From contig JAGOJY010000026.1 in assembly GCA_017994815.1 (NCBI GenBank), positions 1 to 61,906 of the forward strand: DNA of 61,906 bases, in the 5' to 3' direction. This DNA is from Acidobacteriota bacterium (lineage in GTDB: Bacteria; Acidobacteriota; Polarisedimenticolia; J045). The position numbers and the translations under genes were made by a program. Shown in pieces: positions 28,137 through 38,134 of this stretch. The first letter of the stretch is position 1; every line of letters begins with the position of its first letter. The notes under the pieces were generated by a model. The model had not been told where the DNA came from. It ran no database searches and was given only the letters and a program-made list of their open reading frames with translations.

Positions 28137-29435
28137 TCAGGCGGATTCGCGGCGCGGGGCGGCGTAACGCGCGTAGAGCGCCATCCCCACGACCGACGCC
28201 AGGCCCATGGCCAGCACGCTCCCGAAGAACGCTGCCGGCGTCGGTGTCTGCCCGGCCTGCACGGGGGCCTCGATGAAGCGCCGGTAGAGGACGCCGGCGA
28301 ACCAGCCCGAGTACGTGTTGCCGATGAAAATCGAGAAGAAGGAGTAGCCGAGGTAGACCGCGATCTGGTCCTTCGGCGCGATCGTGCCGCAGTACTCGAA
28401 GAAGCGCGCGGAACAGATCATCTCGCCCAGCGCCCAGACCACGATGCCGCACGCGATCACGCCGGCGGCGGGGGACAGCGCGAAGATGATCCAGCCGCAA
28501 CTGGCGACGGCGCAGCCGGTCAGCATCGCCGCCACCGTGCTCCAGCGGCGGGTCAGGTAGCTGACCGGTGCCTGCAGCAGGACGATCAGCAGCGCGGCCA
28601 GCGAGACCAGGATCTCCGGGTTGAGCCAGCGGCCGAACCAGTGGGTCAGGGGGACGACGCGGTCGATCGCGGCCTCCGCGGCCGGCAGGTCGCTGAACTG
28701 CTCGACGTACAGGGGCAGGAAGCTGAACAGGACGTTCATCATGCCCCAGAAACCGGAGAAGATGACGAGCAATAGAACGAAGCGCCAGTTGCCGAGGACC
28801 AGGAAGATCTCGCCGAACACGCGCCCGAGCGTCTTGCCCGAGCGGCGCTCGGCGGCGGTCACCGGTTCCTTGAAGGCGAAGATCGCCGGGATCAGCATCG
28901 CCGCGCAGGCCGCGGCGGAGATCCAGAAGACGTAGTGGAAGGCGGCGCGGTTGCGGACCTGCGAGGCGATGACCGGGCCGAGCAGCCCGCCCGCGTTGAT
29001 CATGACGTAGTACAGGCCGAAACCGACCGCGCGGGTCGAGCCCTCCTCGGTGGTGCGGGTCACGGTGCCCGAGATCACCGGCTTGATGATCGCGCCGCCG
29101 ATCGCGGCCAGGCCGAGCGCGAGCCAGATGCCGACGAGGCTGTTGGCCGCGCCGACCAGGAAGTAACCGCCCGCCAGCGCGGCGAAGGCGACGATCAGCG
29201 CCGGCTTGTACCCGTAGCGCTCGGCCAGCGCCCCGGCGAACAGCGGCAAAAGGTACGACGCGCCGTTGAAAAAGCTGCTGATCCCACCGTAAACGTCGCT
29301 GCGGACCCCGAGTTCCTGGACGACGTAGATCCCGAGCACCAGCAGCATGCCGTAGTAGGCGAGGCGTTCGAACAACTCCATCACCAGCGCGGACCACAAC
29401 GTCGCCGGCAGCTTGCGCACGAGGTCCAGTTTCAT
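28137..29435 (-). CDS. POT/PTR-family proton-coupled peptide transporter
   Basis: 432 residues with about 12-14 membrane helices. The family proton-coupling motif ExxERFxYYG appears as ELFERLAYYG (about 21-30), followed by the MFS loop GALAERYGYKP and IKPVISGTVTRTTEEGS. These symporters import di- and tripeptides. The ATG at 29435 is chosen because family homology starts at MKLDLVRKLP. A TATGCT hexamer lies 8 bases before it and no Shine-Dalgarno fits, as in the leaderless-like group. It could feed on products of the secreted proteases in this window, which is inference. Confidence 0.85.
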   Translation of the reverse strand: MKLDLVRKLPATLWSALVMELFERLAYYGMLLVLGIYVVQELGVRSDVYGGISSFFNGASYLLPLFAGALAERYGYKPALIVAFAALAGGYFLVGAANSLVGIWLALGLAAIGGAIIKPVISGTVTRTTEEGSTRAVGFGLYYVMINAGGLLGPVIASQVRNRAAFHYVFWISAAACAAMLIPAIFAFKEPVTAAERRSGKTLGRVFGEIFLVLGNWRFVLLLVIFSGFWGMMNVLFSFLPLYVEQFSDLPAAEAAIDRVVPLTHWFGRWLNPEILVSLAALLIVLLQAPVSYLTRRWSTVAAMLTGCAVASCGWIIFALSPAAGVIACGIVVWALGEMICSARFFEYCGTIAPKDQIAVYLGYSFFSIFIGNTYSGWFAGVLYRRFIEAPVQAGQTPTPAAFFGSVLAMGLASVVGMALYARYAAPRRESA

Positions 29436-29443
29436 GGCGCGAG

Positions 29444-29449
29444 AGCATA
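29444..29449 (-). promoter_or_regulatory. Putative -10 box of the POT transporter gene
   Basis: On the minus strand TATGCT, then CTCGCGCC, then the ATG at 29435. The same hexamer with a 9-base gap precedes the gene at 58275. Confidence 0.45.
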
Positions 29450-29514
29450 GCCCTGTCATTCGGGGAAAACACCTGGACGGCGTGTCCCGCTGCATGGACA
29501 CGACCGATGCGCAG

Positions 29515-29533
29515 GGGCCGGCGCAGCCGGCCC
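29515..29533. repeat. GCCGGC-GCA-GCCGGC hairpin
   Basis: A perfect 8-bp stem (GGGCCGGC against GCCGGCCC) with a GCA loop, in the 190-base gap after the efflux operon and before the POT gene start. The core CCGGC-GCA-GCCGG recurs in the REP-like element at 61540. It could end the efflux transcript or be an interspersed repeat. The rest of 29436-29625 shows no gene. Confidence 0.45.
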
Positions 29534-29625
29534 GGCACGCGAGACGATGCGTGGCCCACGGCAGGAACGACGACCGACGCCGTGCATCGCAGCGCGGTCA
29601 TGGCCAGCTCGCCTCGCCGCGGCGC

Positions 29626-30861
29626 CTACTCGCGCTGGAGGGCTTCGATCGGGTCGAGGCGGGCGGCCTTGACGGCGGGATAGAGGCCGGACGCGAGCCC
29701 GACCGCGGCGCAGACGCCGACCGCGAGCAGGACCGCGCGCGGGGTCCACGCGATCTGCCAGCCGGAGAGCAGGGCGATCGCGGCGGCGATCGCCAGCCCG
29801 GCCACGATCCCGAGGATCCCGCCGAGCCCGGTGATCGTCAGCGTCTCGATCAGGAACTGGTCGCGGATGTCGCGGCGGCGCGCGCCGACGGCGCGGCGGA
29901 TGCCGATCTCCCGCGTCCGTTCCAGCACGTTGGCCAGCATGATGTTCATGATCCCGATCCCGCCCACGAGCAGCGAGATCCCGGCGATCGAGGCCATCAC
30001 CAGGTTGAAGATCCGCTGCGTCTTGCGGTGCTGCTCGAGCAGGTCGGCCGGGACGACGAGCGAGAAGTCGTCCACGGCGCGGTGGCGCAGCTCCAAAAGG
30101 CGCGTCAGCCCGGCGGCCGCGCGCCCCGGGGGCACGCCCTCCCGCACCTGGACGTGGAACTCGTCCAGCTCGTCTTCCAGCGGCTTGAAGCGGAAGCGCT
30201 TGAGCGCGGTGCGCACCGGCACGTAGAGGTCGTTCTCCACGCCCGACAGCTTGACCCCCTGGAACTCCTCGCGGGTCAGGGCGCGATCGGCCACGAGCCC
30301 GACCACGGTGAACCACAGGTGGTTGATTCGCACGCGCTGCCCGAGCGGGTCCTGGTTGCCGAACAGGTCGTACGCCGCCCTGCTGCCGATCACGGCCACT
30401 TGGGCGAAGGCGTGGTCGTCGAACGGCACCAGCGGCCGGCCGCGCGCGACCGACAGGTGCGTCATCGCGAAGTGGCTCGGCGAGACGCCGAGGACCCGGC
30501 CGTCGCTCTCGCCGACGTGGCTGAACAGCGAGTAGACGCTGACCTCCTTGATCGCGGTGTGGTTCTCGATGAACGGGAGCGTCTCCAGCGCCGCGTCGAG
30601 GTCGTGCAGAGTCAGCCCGAGCGACTTCTCGCGGGTCTCCTTGACCTTGTCGTCGGGCTGCTCCTTGGCTTTCACGATCACGGTGCGCAGGCCCATGGTG
30701 TCGATCAGGCGCAGCGCCTCGCGCTCGGCCCCCTCGCCGACGCTGAGCATCGAGATGACCGCGCCGACGCCGAAGATCATCCCCAGGAGGGTGAGGAAAG
30801 TGCGCAGCCGGTGGTGGCGCAGTTCCTCGGTCGCCTGCCGCACGCCGGCGCTCCAGTCCAC
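29626..30861 (-). CDS. MacB-like ABC transporter permease
   Basis: 411 residues. N-terminal helix (FLTLLGMIFGVGAVISMLS), an extracytoplasmic MacB_PCD-type domain (about 45-280, including GVSPSHFAM and GRPLVPFD), three C-terminal helices and the loop LERTREIGIRRAVGARRRDI. It is the permease of an efflux pump whose ATPase is the separate gene at 34484-35167. GTG at 30861 is taken as the start, five bases after the adaptor stop; no ATG is available close by. It is the last gene of the operon. Confidence 0.88.
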   Translation of the reverse strand: MDWSAGVRQATEELRHHRLRTFLTLLGMIFGVGAVISMLSVGEGAEREALRLIDTMGLRTVIVKAKEQPDDKVKETREKSLGLTLHDLDAALETLPFIENHTAIKEVSVYSLFSHVGESDGRVLGVSPSHFAMTHLSVARGRPLVPFDDHAFAQVAVIGSRAAYDLFGNQDPLGQRVRINHLWFTVVGLVADRALTREEFQGVKLSGVENDLYVPVRTALKRFRFKPLEDELDEFHVQVREGVPPGRAAAGLTRLLELRHRAVDDFSLVVPADLLEQHRKTQRIFNLVMASIAGISLLVGGIGIMNIMLANVLERTREIGIRRAVGARRRDIRDQFLIETLTITGLGGILGIVAGLAIAAAIALLSGWQIAWTPRAVLLAVGVCAAVGLASGLYPAVKAARLDPIEALQRE

Positions 30862-30866
30862 GGCGG

Positions 30867-32066
30867 TCAGCCCCGCGCCGGGTCGGCCAGCGCGACCTCG
30901 TCGCCCGCCCGCGCCCCGTCCTGGATCACGGTCCGCGTCAGCCCGCGCTCGCCGAGCTTCACCGCCTGCCGGCGGAACGCCGATCCGTCGCGCACGAAAA
31001 CCCAGTTCTGCTCGCCGGAGTGGAACAGGGCCTGGTTCGGGACCGAGACCGTCCCGGCGAGACGCTGGACCTCGATCCGCGCCGCGACCTCGCGCCCGGG
31101 TTTCATCAGCGTCGTGTCGGTCGCGTCGAGCGAGATCACGACGCGGAAGTACTTGACCGGGCTGTCCTGTTCCAGCGGTTGGGCCACGGCCTCGACGGTC
31201 TTGACCTTGCCGCGGAACGCGCGCTCGGGCACCGCGTCCAGCGCGACCGCGGCGCTCTGCCCGGCCTGCAGCCCGGCCGCCTCGGACTCCAGCACGTGCA
31301 CGCTGGCCTCCATCGCGGCCATGTCGGGCAGCTCGCCGACCTTCATTCCGGCCCAGACCGGCATCCCGGCCCGCAGGACTTCGCGCCGCCAGTTCCGGCC
31401 CTGCAGGAACACCCCGTCGTGCGGCGCCTTCAGCTCCAGGCTGGTCTGCGAGCTGCGCATCTGCTGCAGCCGCAGCTCCTGGCTCTGGCGCTTCAGGCGC
31501 AGGATCTGCAGGTCGGCGGCCTGCTTCTGCCGCAGGCGCGCGACCTTGTCGCGGTAGATCCCGTCCTTCGCCGTGAGGCACTCCAGGCTGACCTGCGAGT
31601 CGATGATCTCCTGGCGGGAGAAGATCTGCTCGTCGCGCGGCGCGAAGTCCTTGGCGATCGCCATCTCCGCGCCGAGCAGCGCGATCTCGCCGTCGAGCTG
31701 GTCGCGCGCGAGTTCCTGGCTGCGCTGCATCGACTCGATCTGCAGGTCGAGCTTGGCGATCTCGTTCTCGATCGCCTGGATCTGCTCGAGCACGGAAGCG
31801 TCGTCGAGCCGCACCACGACGTCGCCCGCGTGAACGCTGGCCCCGTCGTCCGCCGTCCAGGCGATCGTCATCGGGGCCCAGACCGTCGGCGCGAGGATCG
31901 GCGTGGTCTCGACCGCCTGCAGCTCGCCCCGCGCCGGCACCTCGGCCAGGAACACGTCGGCCTGGACCAGCGCGGTCGGGACCGCCGCCGGTCCGCGCGC
32001 CCCGCAACCGGCGAGCCACGCCGCGGCGAGGAGCACGCAGGTCGCGACCGGGCCGCGCCGCGTCAC
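30867..32066 (-). CDS. HlyD-family adaptor lipoprotein (third of three)
   Basis: 399 residues. A lipoprotein signal with lipobox LAGC, a lipoyl half (VHAGDVVVRLDD), a long coiled-coil hairpin (about 85-205, IQAIENEIAKLDLQIESMQ), the second lipoyl half (LELKAPHDGVFL) and a beta-barrel with the adaptor-typical KTVEAVAQP and LMKPGREV. It links the inner-membrane pump to an outer-membrane channel. GTG start overlaps the previous stop (GTGA). No TolC-like gene is present in the window. Confidence 0.88.
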   Translation of the reverse strand: MTRRGPVATCVLLAAAWLAGCGARGPAAVPTALVQADVFLAEVPARGELQAVETTPILAPTVWAPMTIAWTADDGASVHAGDVVVRLDDASVLEQIQAIENEIAKLDLQIESMQRSQELARDQLDGEIALLGAEMAIAKDFAPRDEQIFSRQEIIDSQVSLECLTAKDGIYRDKVARLRQKQAADLQILRLKRQSQELRLQQMRSSQTSLELKAPHDGVFLQGRNWRREVLRAGMPVWAGMKVGELPDMAAMEASVHVLESEAAGLQAGQSAAVALDAVPERAFRGKVKTVEAVAQPLEQDSPVKYFRVVISLDATDTTLMKPGREVAARIEVQRLAGTVSVPNQALFHSGEQNWVFVRDGSAFRRQAVKLGERGLTRTVIQDGARAGDEVALADPARG

Positions 32067-33319
32067 GGACGTCTCCCGCGCGGCGCGAGGGTGGCCGGCT
32101 CGAGCAGCACCACGTCGCCCGCGGCGAGGCCGTCCACGACCTCGACCCACGGCGGCGAGCGGCGGCCGAGGCGCACCGGCTGCGCCTGTGCGCGCCCGTC
32201 GCGCCGCACCGTCACCTGCGCCACGCCATCGGCGTAGCCCAGCGCGTCCTCGGGGATGCACGGGCGCTCCTCGGGCGCGCGCGCGAGGATCACCAGGTCG
32301 GCCGCCATGCCCGGGCGCATCGTGTCGGCGTCGGGCTGGTCGATACCGATCACGGCATCGAAGACCGTGCTCGGCTTGTCGTACGACTTGGTGCGGAAGA
32401 TCCGGCCCAACGAGCGCACGCGCCCGCGGAACAGCCGGTCGGGGTTGGCCGCGAGGCGGATCTCGACTTCCTGCCCGGCCGCGACCAGCGCGGCGTCGCG
32501 CTCCGGGATCACCGCGTTGACCTGCATGCGCGAGAGGTCGGCCACCTCCAGGATCGCCTGGCCGTACCAGACCGAGTCGCCGACCACCGGCTTCTTCTTC
32601 TCCCAGTTCGGTACGTAGACCACGAACCCGTCGCGCGGCGCCGTGACCGCCATCCGCTGCACCGATTCCTGCGTCTCGGCCGCGTCCCGCCGCAGCCGCT
32701 CGACCTGGGCCCGCGCGGCCTCGACGGCGGCCTGCATGTTGACCTTCTGCACCTCGATCTGCTCGTCGTTCAGCCGGTGCGAGGTGCGGGCCAGCTCCAG
32801 CTCGTAGCGCAGCTTCTCCAGCTCCAGCCGCGCCAGCATGTCTTCCGGGACCGCGAGCTTCTGCTCGGCCTGGGCCAGCCGCCGCGCGAGTTCGGCCCGC
32901 TGCAGGAGCAGCCCGTCCAGCCGCTCCTGCTCCTCCAGCGTCGTCTTCTCCAGCTCCTTCTCCGCCGCGGCGAGGTCCGAGCGCTGCACGTCAAGCCGCT
33001 CGCGCAGCTGCTTGTCGTCGAAGCGGACCAGCGGCTCGCCCTGGCGGATCGGCTTGCCCTCGGGAGCCAGTTCCGTGATCGTGAACTCCCACACGTGGCG
33101 CACTCCGGGCGGCCCGGCGTTGAAGCTCGAGGCCGAGGCGAGTTCGCCGGTGGCCTTGACCCGGAACGCCAGCCGCGAGCGCTGCACCGTGTGCTCGCGG
33201 GTCCCGGAGGCGCCGCCCGCCAAAAGGCGCGGGACACCCCACGCCGCGAGCGCGGCCGGCAGCACGAGCGAGGCCAACAGCGCGCCGCGCCGCAGCCGGC
33301 GCCGGTCAGCGCGCGCCAC
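32063..33319 (-). CDS. HlyD-family adaptor (second of three)
   Basis: 418 residues. Basic N-terminus then one membrane anchor (LLASLVLPAALAAWGV), a lipoyl half (IRQGEPLVRFDD), a long coiled coil (about 100-215), the return strand TAPRDGFVVYVPNWEKKKP and a beta-barrel ending MRPGMAADL. GTG start at 33319 overlaps the previous gene by 14 bases. It is unlike the two neighbouring adaptors in sequence, so this is not a recent duplication. Confidence 0.87.
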   Translation of the reverse strand: MARADRRRLRRGALLASLVLPAALAAWGVPRLLAGGASGTREHTVQRSRLAFRVKATGELASASSFNAGPPGVRHVWEFTITELAPEGKPIRQGEPLVRFDDKQLRERLDVQRSDLAAAEKELEKTTLEEQERLDGLLLQRAELARRLAQAEQKLAVPEDMLARLELEKLRYELELARTSHRLNDEQIEVQKVNMQAAVEAARAQVERLRRDAAETQESVQRMAVTAPRDGFVVYVPNWEKKKPVVGDSVWYGQAILEVADLSRMQVNAVIPERDAALVAAGQEVEIRLAANPDRLFRGRVRSLGRIFRTKSYDKPSTVFDAVIGIDQPDADTMRPGMAADLVILARAPEERPCIPEDALGYADGVAQVTVRRDGRAQAQPVRLGRRSPPWVEVVDGLAAGDVVLLEPATLAPRGRRP

Positions 33320-34487
33320 CGGCCACCTCCAGCTCCGTGCCGGCGGCGAGCCCCGCCGCCGGCGCGAACGCCAGCCGGAACTCGTCGAACCCCAGCGGCT
33401 CGACGGCCACCGCGTCGGCCCCGGCCGGGCGCAGCCACGGTCGCCCCTCGCGGATCTCGACCGCCGCCAGCGGCGCCAGCAGCACGTCCCGCAGCGCGGC
33501 CACCGCGATCTCGCACTCGGCGCTCATCCCCGGCTTCATGATCGCGGCGTCGATCGACTCCAGCGCGATCGCCACGCGGAAGTAGCGCGACGAGCCGAAC
33601 GACTCGCGCTGCTCGCCGGTCGGGTTGACGGCGCGGACGTGTCCAGCGAAGGCGCGCTCGGGGAAGGCGTCGAGCCGGACCGCGACACGCTGCCCTGGCG
33701 CGAGCAACGTCACGTCCGCTTCGCCGGCCCAAGCCTCGACCTCGATCGTCGCGATGTCGGGAATCTGGACCAGTCCCTGCATCGGGTTGACCGTGTCGCC
33801 GATGCGGACCTTGCGGTCGTACCACGCGTGACGCTCGTAGATCACGATCCCGGCGCTGGCCGCCCGAACCGTGAGCGAGTCGAGGTTCTCGTTGAGGCGC
33901 GCCAGCTCGGCCTCGTCCTGGGCGAGGTCGAGGTCGAGCTGGCGCAGGCTCGACGCCAGGTTGGCCTCGGCGGTCGCGAGCGCCTGCCCGGCCTGCGCGT
34001 GGGCGCGCTCGGCCTTTTCCAGCGCCAGCCGGCGCTCGTGGTGGTTCTTCGAGCCGACCATCGGTTCCGGGACGGCCGCGTCCACCCGCGCCTTCTCGAA
34101 CTCGACGCGCGCCTGCTCGAGCTTGAGCTGCAGCTCGAGGCGCTCGCGCCGGCCGGCCGAGTCCTGCACCAGCCGTTGCTGGCGCTGCCGGATCAGCGCG
34201 ATCTCGCGCTCCTCGATCCGCCGCGCGAGGTCGGCGGGGTCGAGGCGGGCGATCGCCTGCCCCGGCTCGACGGCGGTGCCCTCGTCGATCAGCCACTTGA
34301 TGGTCTGGCGCCAGGACGAGGTCAACGGAACCGCGTGCCGCTCGGCGCGCTGTGCGGAGAGCGTGCCGGCCAGGACCAGCCTGCGGTCGAGATCGCCCCG
34401 GGCCACCACGTTGCCCGGCGGTGGCGCCGCCGGCGCCGCCGCGGCGCAGGCCAGGGCAACGAGCGCGGCAGCAACGATGCGGCTCAC
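33306..34487 (-). CDS. HlyD-family adaptor (first of three)
   Basis: 393 residues. Cleavable-looking signal peptide (1-24), lipoyl half ([12 protein letters not shown]), coiled coil (about 85-190), return strand [19 protein letters not shown] and beta-barrel with [14 protein letters not shown] start overlaps the ATPase stop by 4 bases. [11 protein letters not shown] is closely similar to KYFRVVISLDA in the third adaptor, so these two are the closer pair. Confidence 0.87.
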   Translation of the reverse strand: MSRIVAAALVALACAAAAPAAPPPGNVVARGDLDRRLVLAGTLSAQRAERHAVPLTSSWRQTIKWLIDEGTAVEPGQAIARLDPADLARRIEEREIALIRQRQQRLVQDSAGRRERLELQLKLEQARVEFEKARVDAAVPEPMVGSKNHHERRLALEKAERAHAQAGQALATAEANLASSLRQLDLDLAQDEAELARLNENLDSLTVRAASAGIVIYERHAWYDRKVRIGDTVNPMQGLVQIPDIATIEVEAWAGEADVTLLAPGQRVAVRLDAFPERAFAGHVRAVNPTGEQRESFGSSRYFRVAIALESIDAAIMKPGMSAECEIAVAALRDVLLAPLAAVEIREGRPWLRPAGADAVAVEPLGFDEFRLAFAPAAGLAAGTELEVAGGAR

Positions 34488-35167
34488 GCGACGACCCGCC
34501 CGTCGCGCATGCGGATCACGCGCGCGGCGTGGGACGCGACGTCCTGGTCGTGCGTGACGAGCACGATCGTGTTCCCGCCCCGGTTCAGGTCGCGGAACAG
34601 CCCGAGGATCTCGGCGGCGGTCGCGCTGTCGAGGTTCCCGGTCGGCTCGTCGGCGAGGAGGATCGCCGGCTGTCCCACCAGCGCGCGCGCGATCGCCACG
34701 CGCTGGCGCTGGCCGCCCGACATCTCCGCCGGGCGGTGCTCGGCGCGGTCGGCGAGGCCGACCACCTCCAGCAGCGCCGTCGCCTGCTCGCGCCTCTCGC
34801 GGCGCGCCGGGGCCGCCGTGCCGTTCTCGCCGGGGCGGTAGAGCAGCGGCAGCTCGACGTTCTCCAGCGCCGTCAGCCGCGGCAGCAAGTTGAAGGTCTG
34901 GAACACGAAGCCGATCTCGCGGTTGCGGATGCGGGACAGCTCGTCGTCGTCGAGCTGGCTGATCTCGCGCCCGCGCAGCCGGTACGAGCCGGAGCTGGGC
35001 TTATCGAGGCAGCCGAGAAGGTTCATCAGCGTCGACTTGCCGCAACCCGAGGGGCCCATGACCGCCACGAACTCGCCCGGGGCGACCGCCAGCGACACGC
35101 CGTCGAGGGCGCGCACGAGAGTCTCGCCCATGCGGTAGGCCCGGGTCAGGTCCGTCGCCGCGATCAT
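34484..35167 (-). CDS. ABC transporter ATPase (MacB/LolD type)
   Basis: 227 residues. Walker [10 protein letters not shown], signature [15 protein letters not shown], Walker [13 protein letters not shown] and H-loop VTHDQ are intact. It is the first gene of the five-gene operon and must power the permease at 29626-30861. The domains fused in MacB are separate here, with three adaptors inserted between them. Confidence 0.94.
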   Translation of the reverse strand: MIAATDLTRAYRMGETLVRALDGVSLAVAPGEFVAVMGPSGCGKSTLMNLLGCLDKPSSGSYRLRGREISQLDDDELSRIRNREIGFVFQTFNLLPRLTALENVELPLLYRPGENGTAAPARRERREQATALLEVVGLADRAEHRPAEMSGGQRQRVAIARALVGQPAILLADEPTGNLDSATAAEILGLFRDLNRGGNTIVLVTHDQDVASHAARVIRMRDGRVVA

Positions 35168-35210
35168 CCGCCCCGCCGGGCGCCGGCCCGGGAAGGGGCG
35201 GCGCCGGCTC

Positions 35211-35239
35211 AGGATAGCCGCGCTTCAACGGCCGGTCAC
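35211..35239 (-). promoter_or_regulatory. Putative promoter of the ABC efflux operon
   Basis: Reading on the minus strand: GTGACC (35239-35234), 17-base spacer, TATCCT (35216-35211), 43 bases before the ATG at 35167. Four of six bases match in each hexamer. The leader is GC-rich. Confidence 0.4.
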
Positions 35240-35314
35240 GCCGAAACCGTTGTTGCCACGCGGTCGCGAAAGACCGAGTTTGTCCCGGGGAGTCCCCCGT
35301 CGCGGGAGGCGCGC

Positions 35315-36337
35315 TTGAGCCTGTTCATCGAACTCATCGAGTGGCGGCAGGACGACGGCCGCGAGATCGTGCACCGCTTCGAGCCGGGCGGCGAGATCAA
35401 GTGGGGCGCCCAGCTCGTGGTCACGGACAACCAGTGGGCCGTGTTCTTCAAGGACGGGCGCGGGCTCGACGTCTTCGGCGCGGGGCGGCACGTCCTGAGC
35501 ACGAAAAACATCCCGCTCCTGGTCGAGGTGCTCAAGCTCCCGTACGGCGGGAAGACGCCGTTCCGCGCTGACGTGTACTTCGTGGCGCGCAAGATGTTCG
35601 CCGACCTGCGCTGGGGCACGCGCGATCCGGTCGTGTTCCGCGACCCGGAGTTCGGCATGGTGCGCCTGCGCGCGCACGGCCGGTACGCGCTGACGGTCAA
35701 GGACCCGCGGATGCTGGTCAACACGCTGGTCGGCACGCTCCAGCGCTACTCGACCGAGGACATCGAGGACTACCTGCGCGAGGTGATCGTCAGCCGGCTG
35801 ACCGACGCCCTGGGCGAGCAGGCGGTGCCGCTGCTCGACCTGCCGAAGCTCTACGACGAGACGGGCGAGGAGCTGAAAAAGCGCGTGGCCGCCGACTTCG
35901 CGACGCTCGGACTGCAGCTCGACAACCTCTACATCGGCGCGATCACGCCGCCGGAGGAGGTGGCGCAGGTCATCGACGAGCGCTCGGCGATGGCGGCGGT
36001 CGGCCTGCAGGGGAACTACCTGGGTTACAAGACGGCCCGCGCGCTCGGCGACGCCGCGGCGCAGGCGGGGTCCGAGGGCGGCGGCGCCGCGGGGCAGGGG
36101 ATGGGGCTCGGCGTCGGCGCCGGGCTCGGCATGGCGATCCCGGGCCTGATGCGCGACGCGCTGCGCGGCGGCGGCGCGGCCGGGGCGCCGGCCACCCCGT
36201 GCGCGCACGCGGCCCCGCCGGGGGCGCGCTTCTGCCCCGCGTGCGGGGTGGCGCTGGCCGGGGCGACCTGCGCCGAGTGCGGCGCCGCGCTGCCGGGCGG
36301 CGCCCGGTTCTGCCCGATGTGCGGCAAGGGAGTCTGA
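35315..36337 (+). CDS. SPFH-domain protein with C-terminal zinc ribbons
   Basis: 340 residues from a TTG start that follows GGGAGG at 6 bases; no ATG exists near this point. Residues of about 30-235 form an SPFH/band-7-like domain of the YdjI/virion-core type (EIKWGAQLVVTDNQWAVFF). A Gly/Ala-rich hydrophobic stretch (about 240-285) follows, then two zinc ribbons with the pairs CPAC, CAEC and CPMC. Members are thought to form membrane-associated assemblies and are often near stress or membrane-maintenance genes. The role here is unknown. It is monocistronic, divergent from the efflux operon. Confidence 0.82.
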   Translation: MSLFIELIEWRQDDGREIVHRFEPGGEIKWGAQLVVTDNQWAVFFKDGRGLDVFGAGRHVLSTKNIPLLVEVLKLPYGGKTPFRADVYFVARKMFADLRWGTRDPVVFRDPEFGMVRLRAHGRYALTVKDPRMLVNTLVGTLQRYSTEDIEDYLREVIVSRLTDALGEQAVPLLDLPKLYDETGEELKKRVAADFATLGLQLDNLYIGAITPPEEVAQVIDERSAMAAVGLQGNYLGYKTARALGDAAAQAGSEGGGAAGQGMGLGVGAGLGMAIPGLMRDALRGGGAAGAPATPCAHAAPPGARFCPACGVALAGATCAECGAALPGGARFCPMCGKGV

Positions 36338-37918
<1,581 letters not shown>

Positions 37919-37930
37919 GCTTGCCCTTCT

Positions 37931-37963
37931 CCGGGCGGGCGGCCGGCGCGGCCGTTCGCCCGG
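37931..37963 (+). terminator. Two-part hairpin downstream of guaB
   Basis: CCGGGCG (37931-37937) pairs with CGCCCGG (37957-37963), and inside it GGCCG pairs with CGGCC around a GCG loop. It begins 12 bases after the guaB stop. There is no T run afterwards, so it may stop transcription only with help. A 21-base imperfect palindrome (CACCT to AGGTG) follows at 37973-37993. Confidence 0.45.
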
Positions 37964-38006
37964 GCACCGCTCCACCTGGTCGACGTCGAGGTGCGGGCCA
38001 TCGCAG

Positions 38007-38080
38007 GCGCCGGCCTGCCCGCGGGAACCCGCGCGGAACCGGCGGTTTCCGCGTTGCGGGTGTGCCCGGGAGGCCGGCGC
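38007..38080. repeat. 74-base near-perfect inverted repeat
   Basis: Outer arms GCGCCGGCCT and AGGCCGGCGC are perfect 10-mers. Inside, CCCG/CGGG, ACCCGC/GCGGGT and GCGGAACC/GGTTTCCGC pair in order with only small bulges, leaving a GGC loop. The element ends 3 bases before a TATCCT -10-like box of the M16 gene and so covers its -35 position. It could be an operator, a terminator for guaB, or a small mobile repeat. Confidence 0.6.
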
Positions 38081-38083
38081 GGG

Positions 38084-38089
38084 TATCCT
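38084..38089 (+). promoter_or_regulatory. Putative -10 box of the M16 peptidase gene
   Basis: TATCCT, 45 bases before the ATG at 38135, with AGGGGG as a Shine-Dalgarno near 38120. The same hexamer precedes the ABC efflux operon. The -35 position falls in the 3' arm of the inverted repeat. Confidence 0.4.
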
Positions 38090-38134
38090 GTTCGCCGTTC
38101 GTTTCCCGAACGCCAGCCCAAGGGGGTGCCTGAA

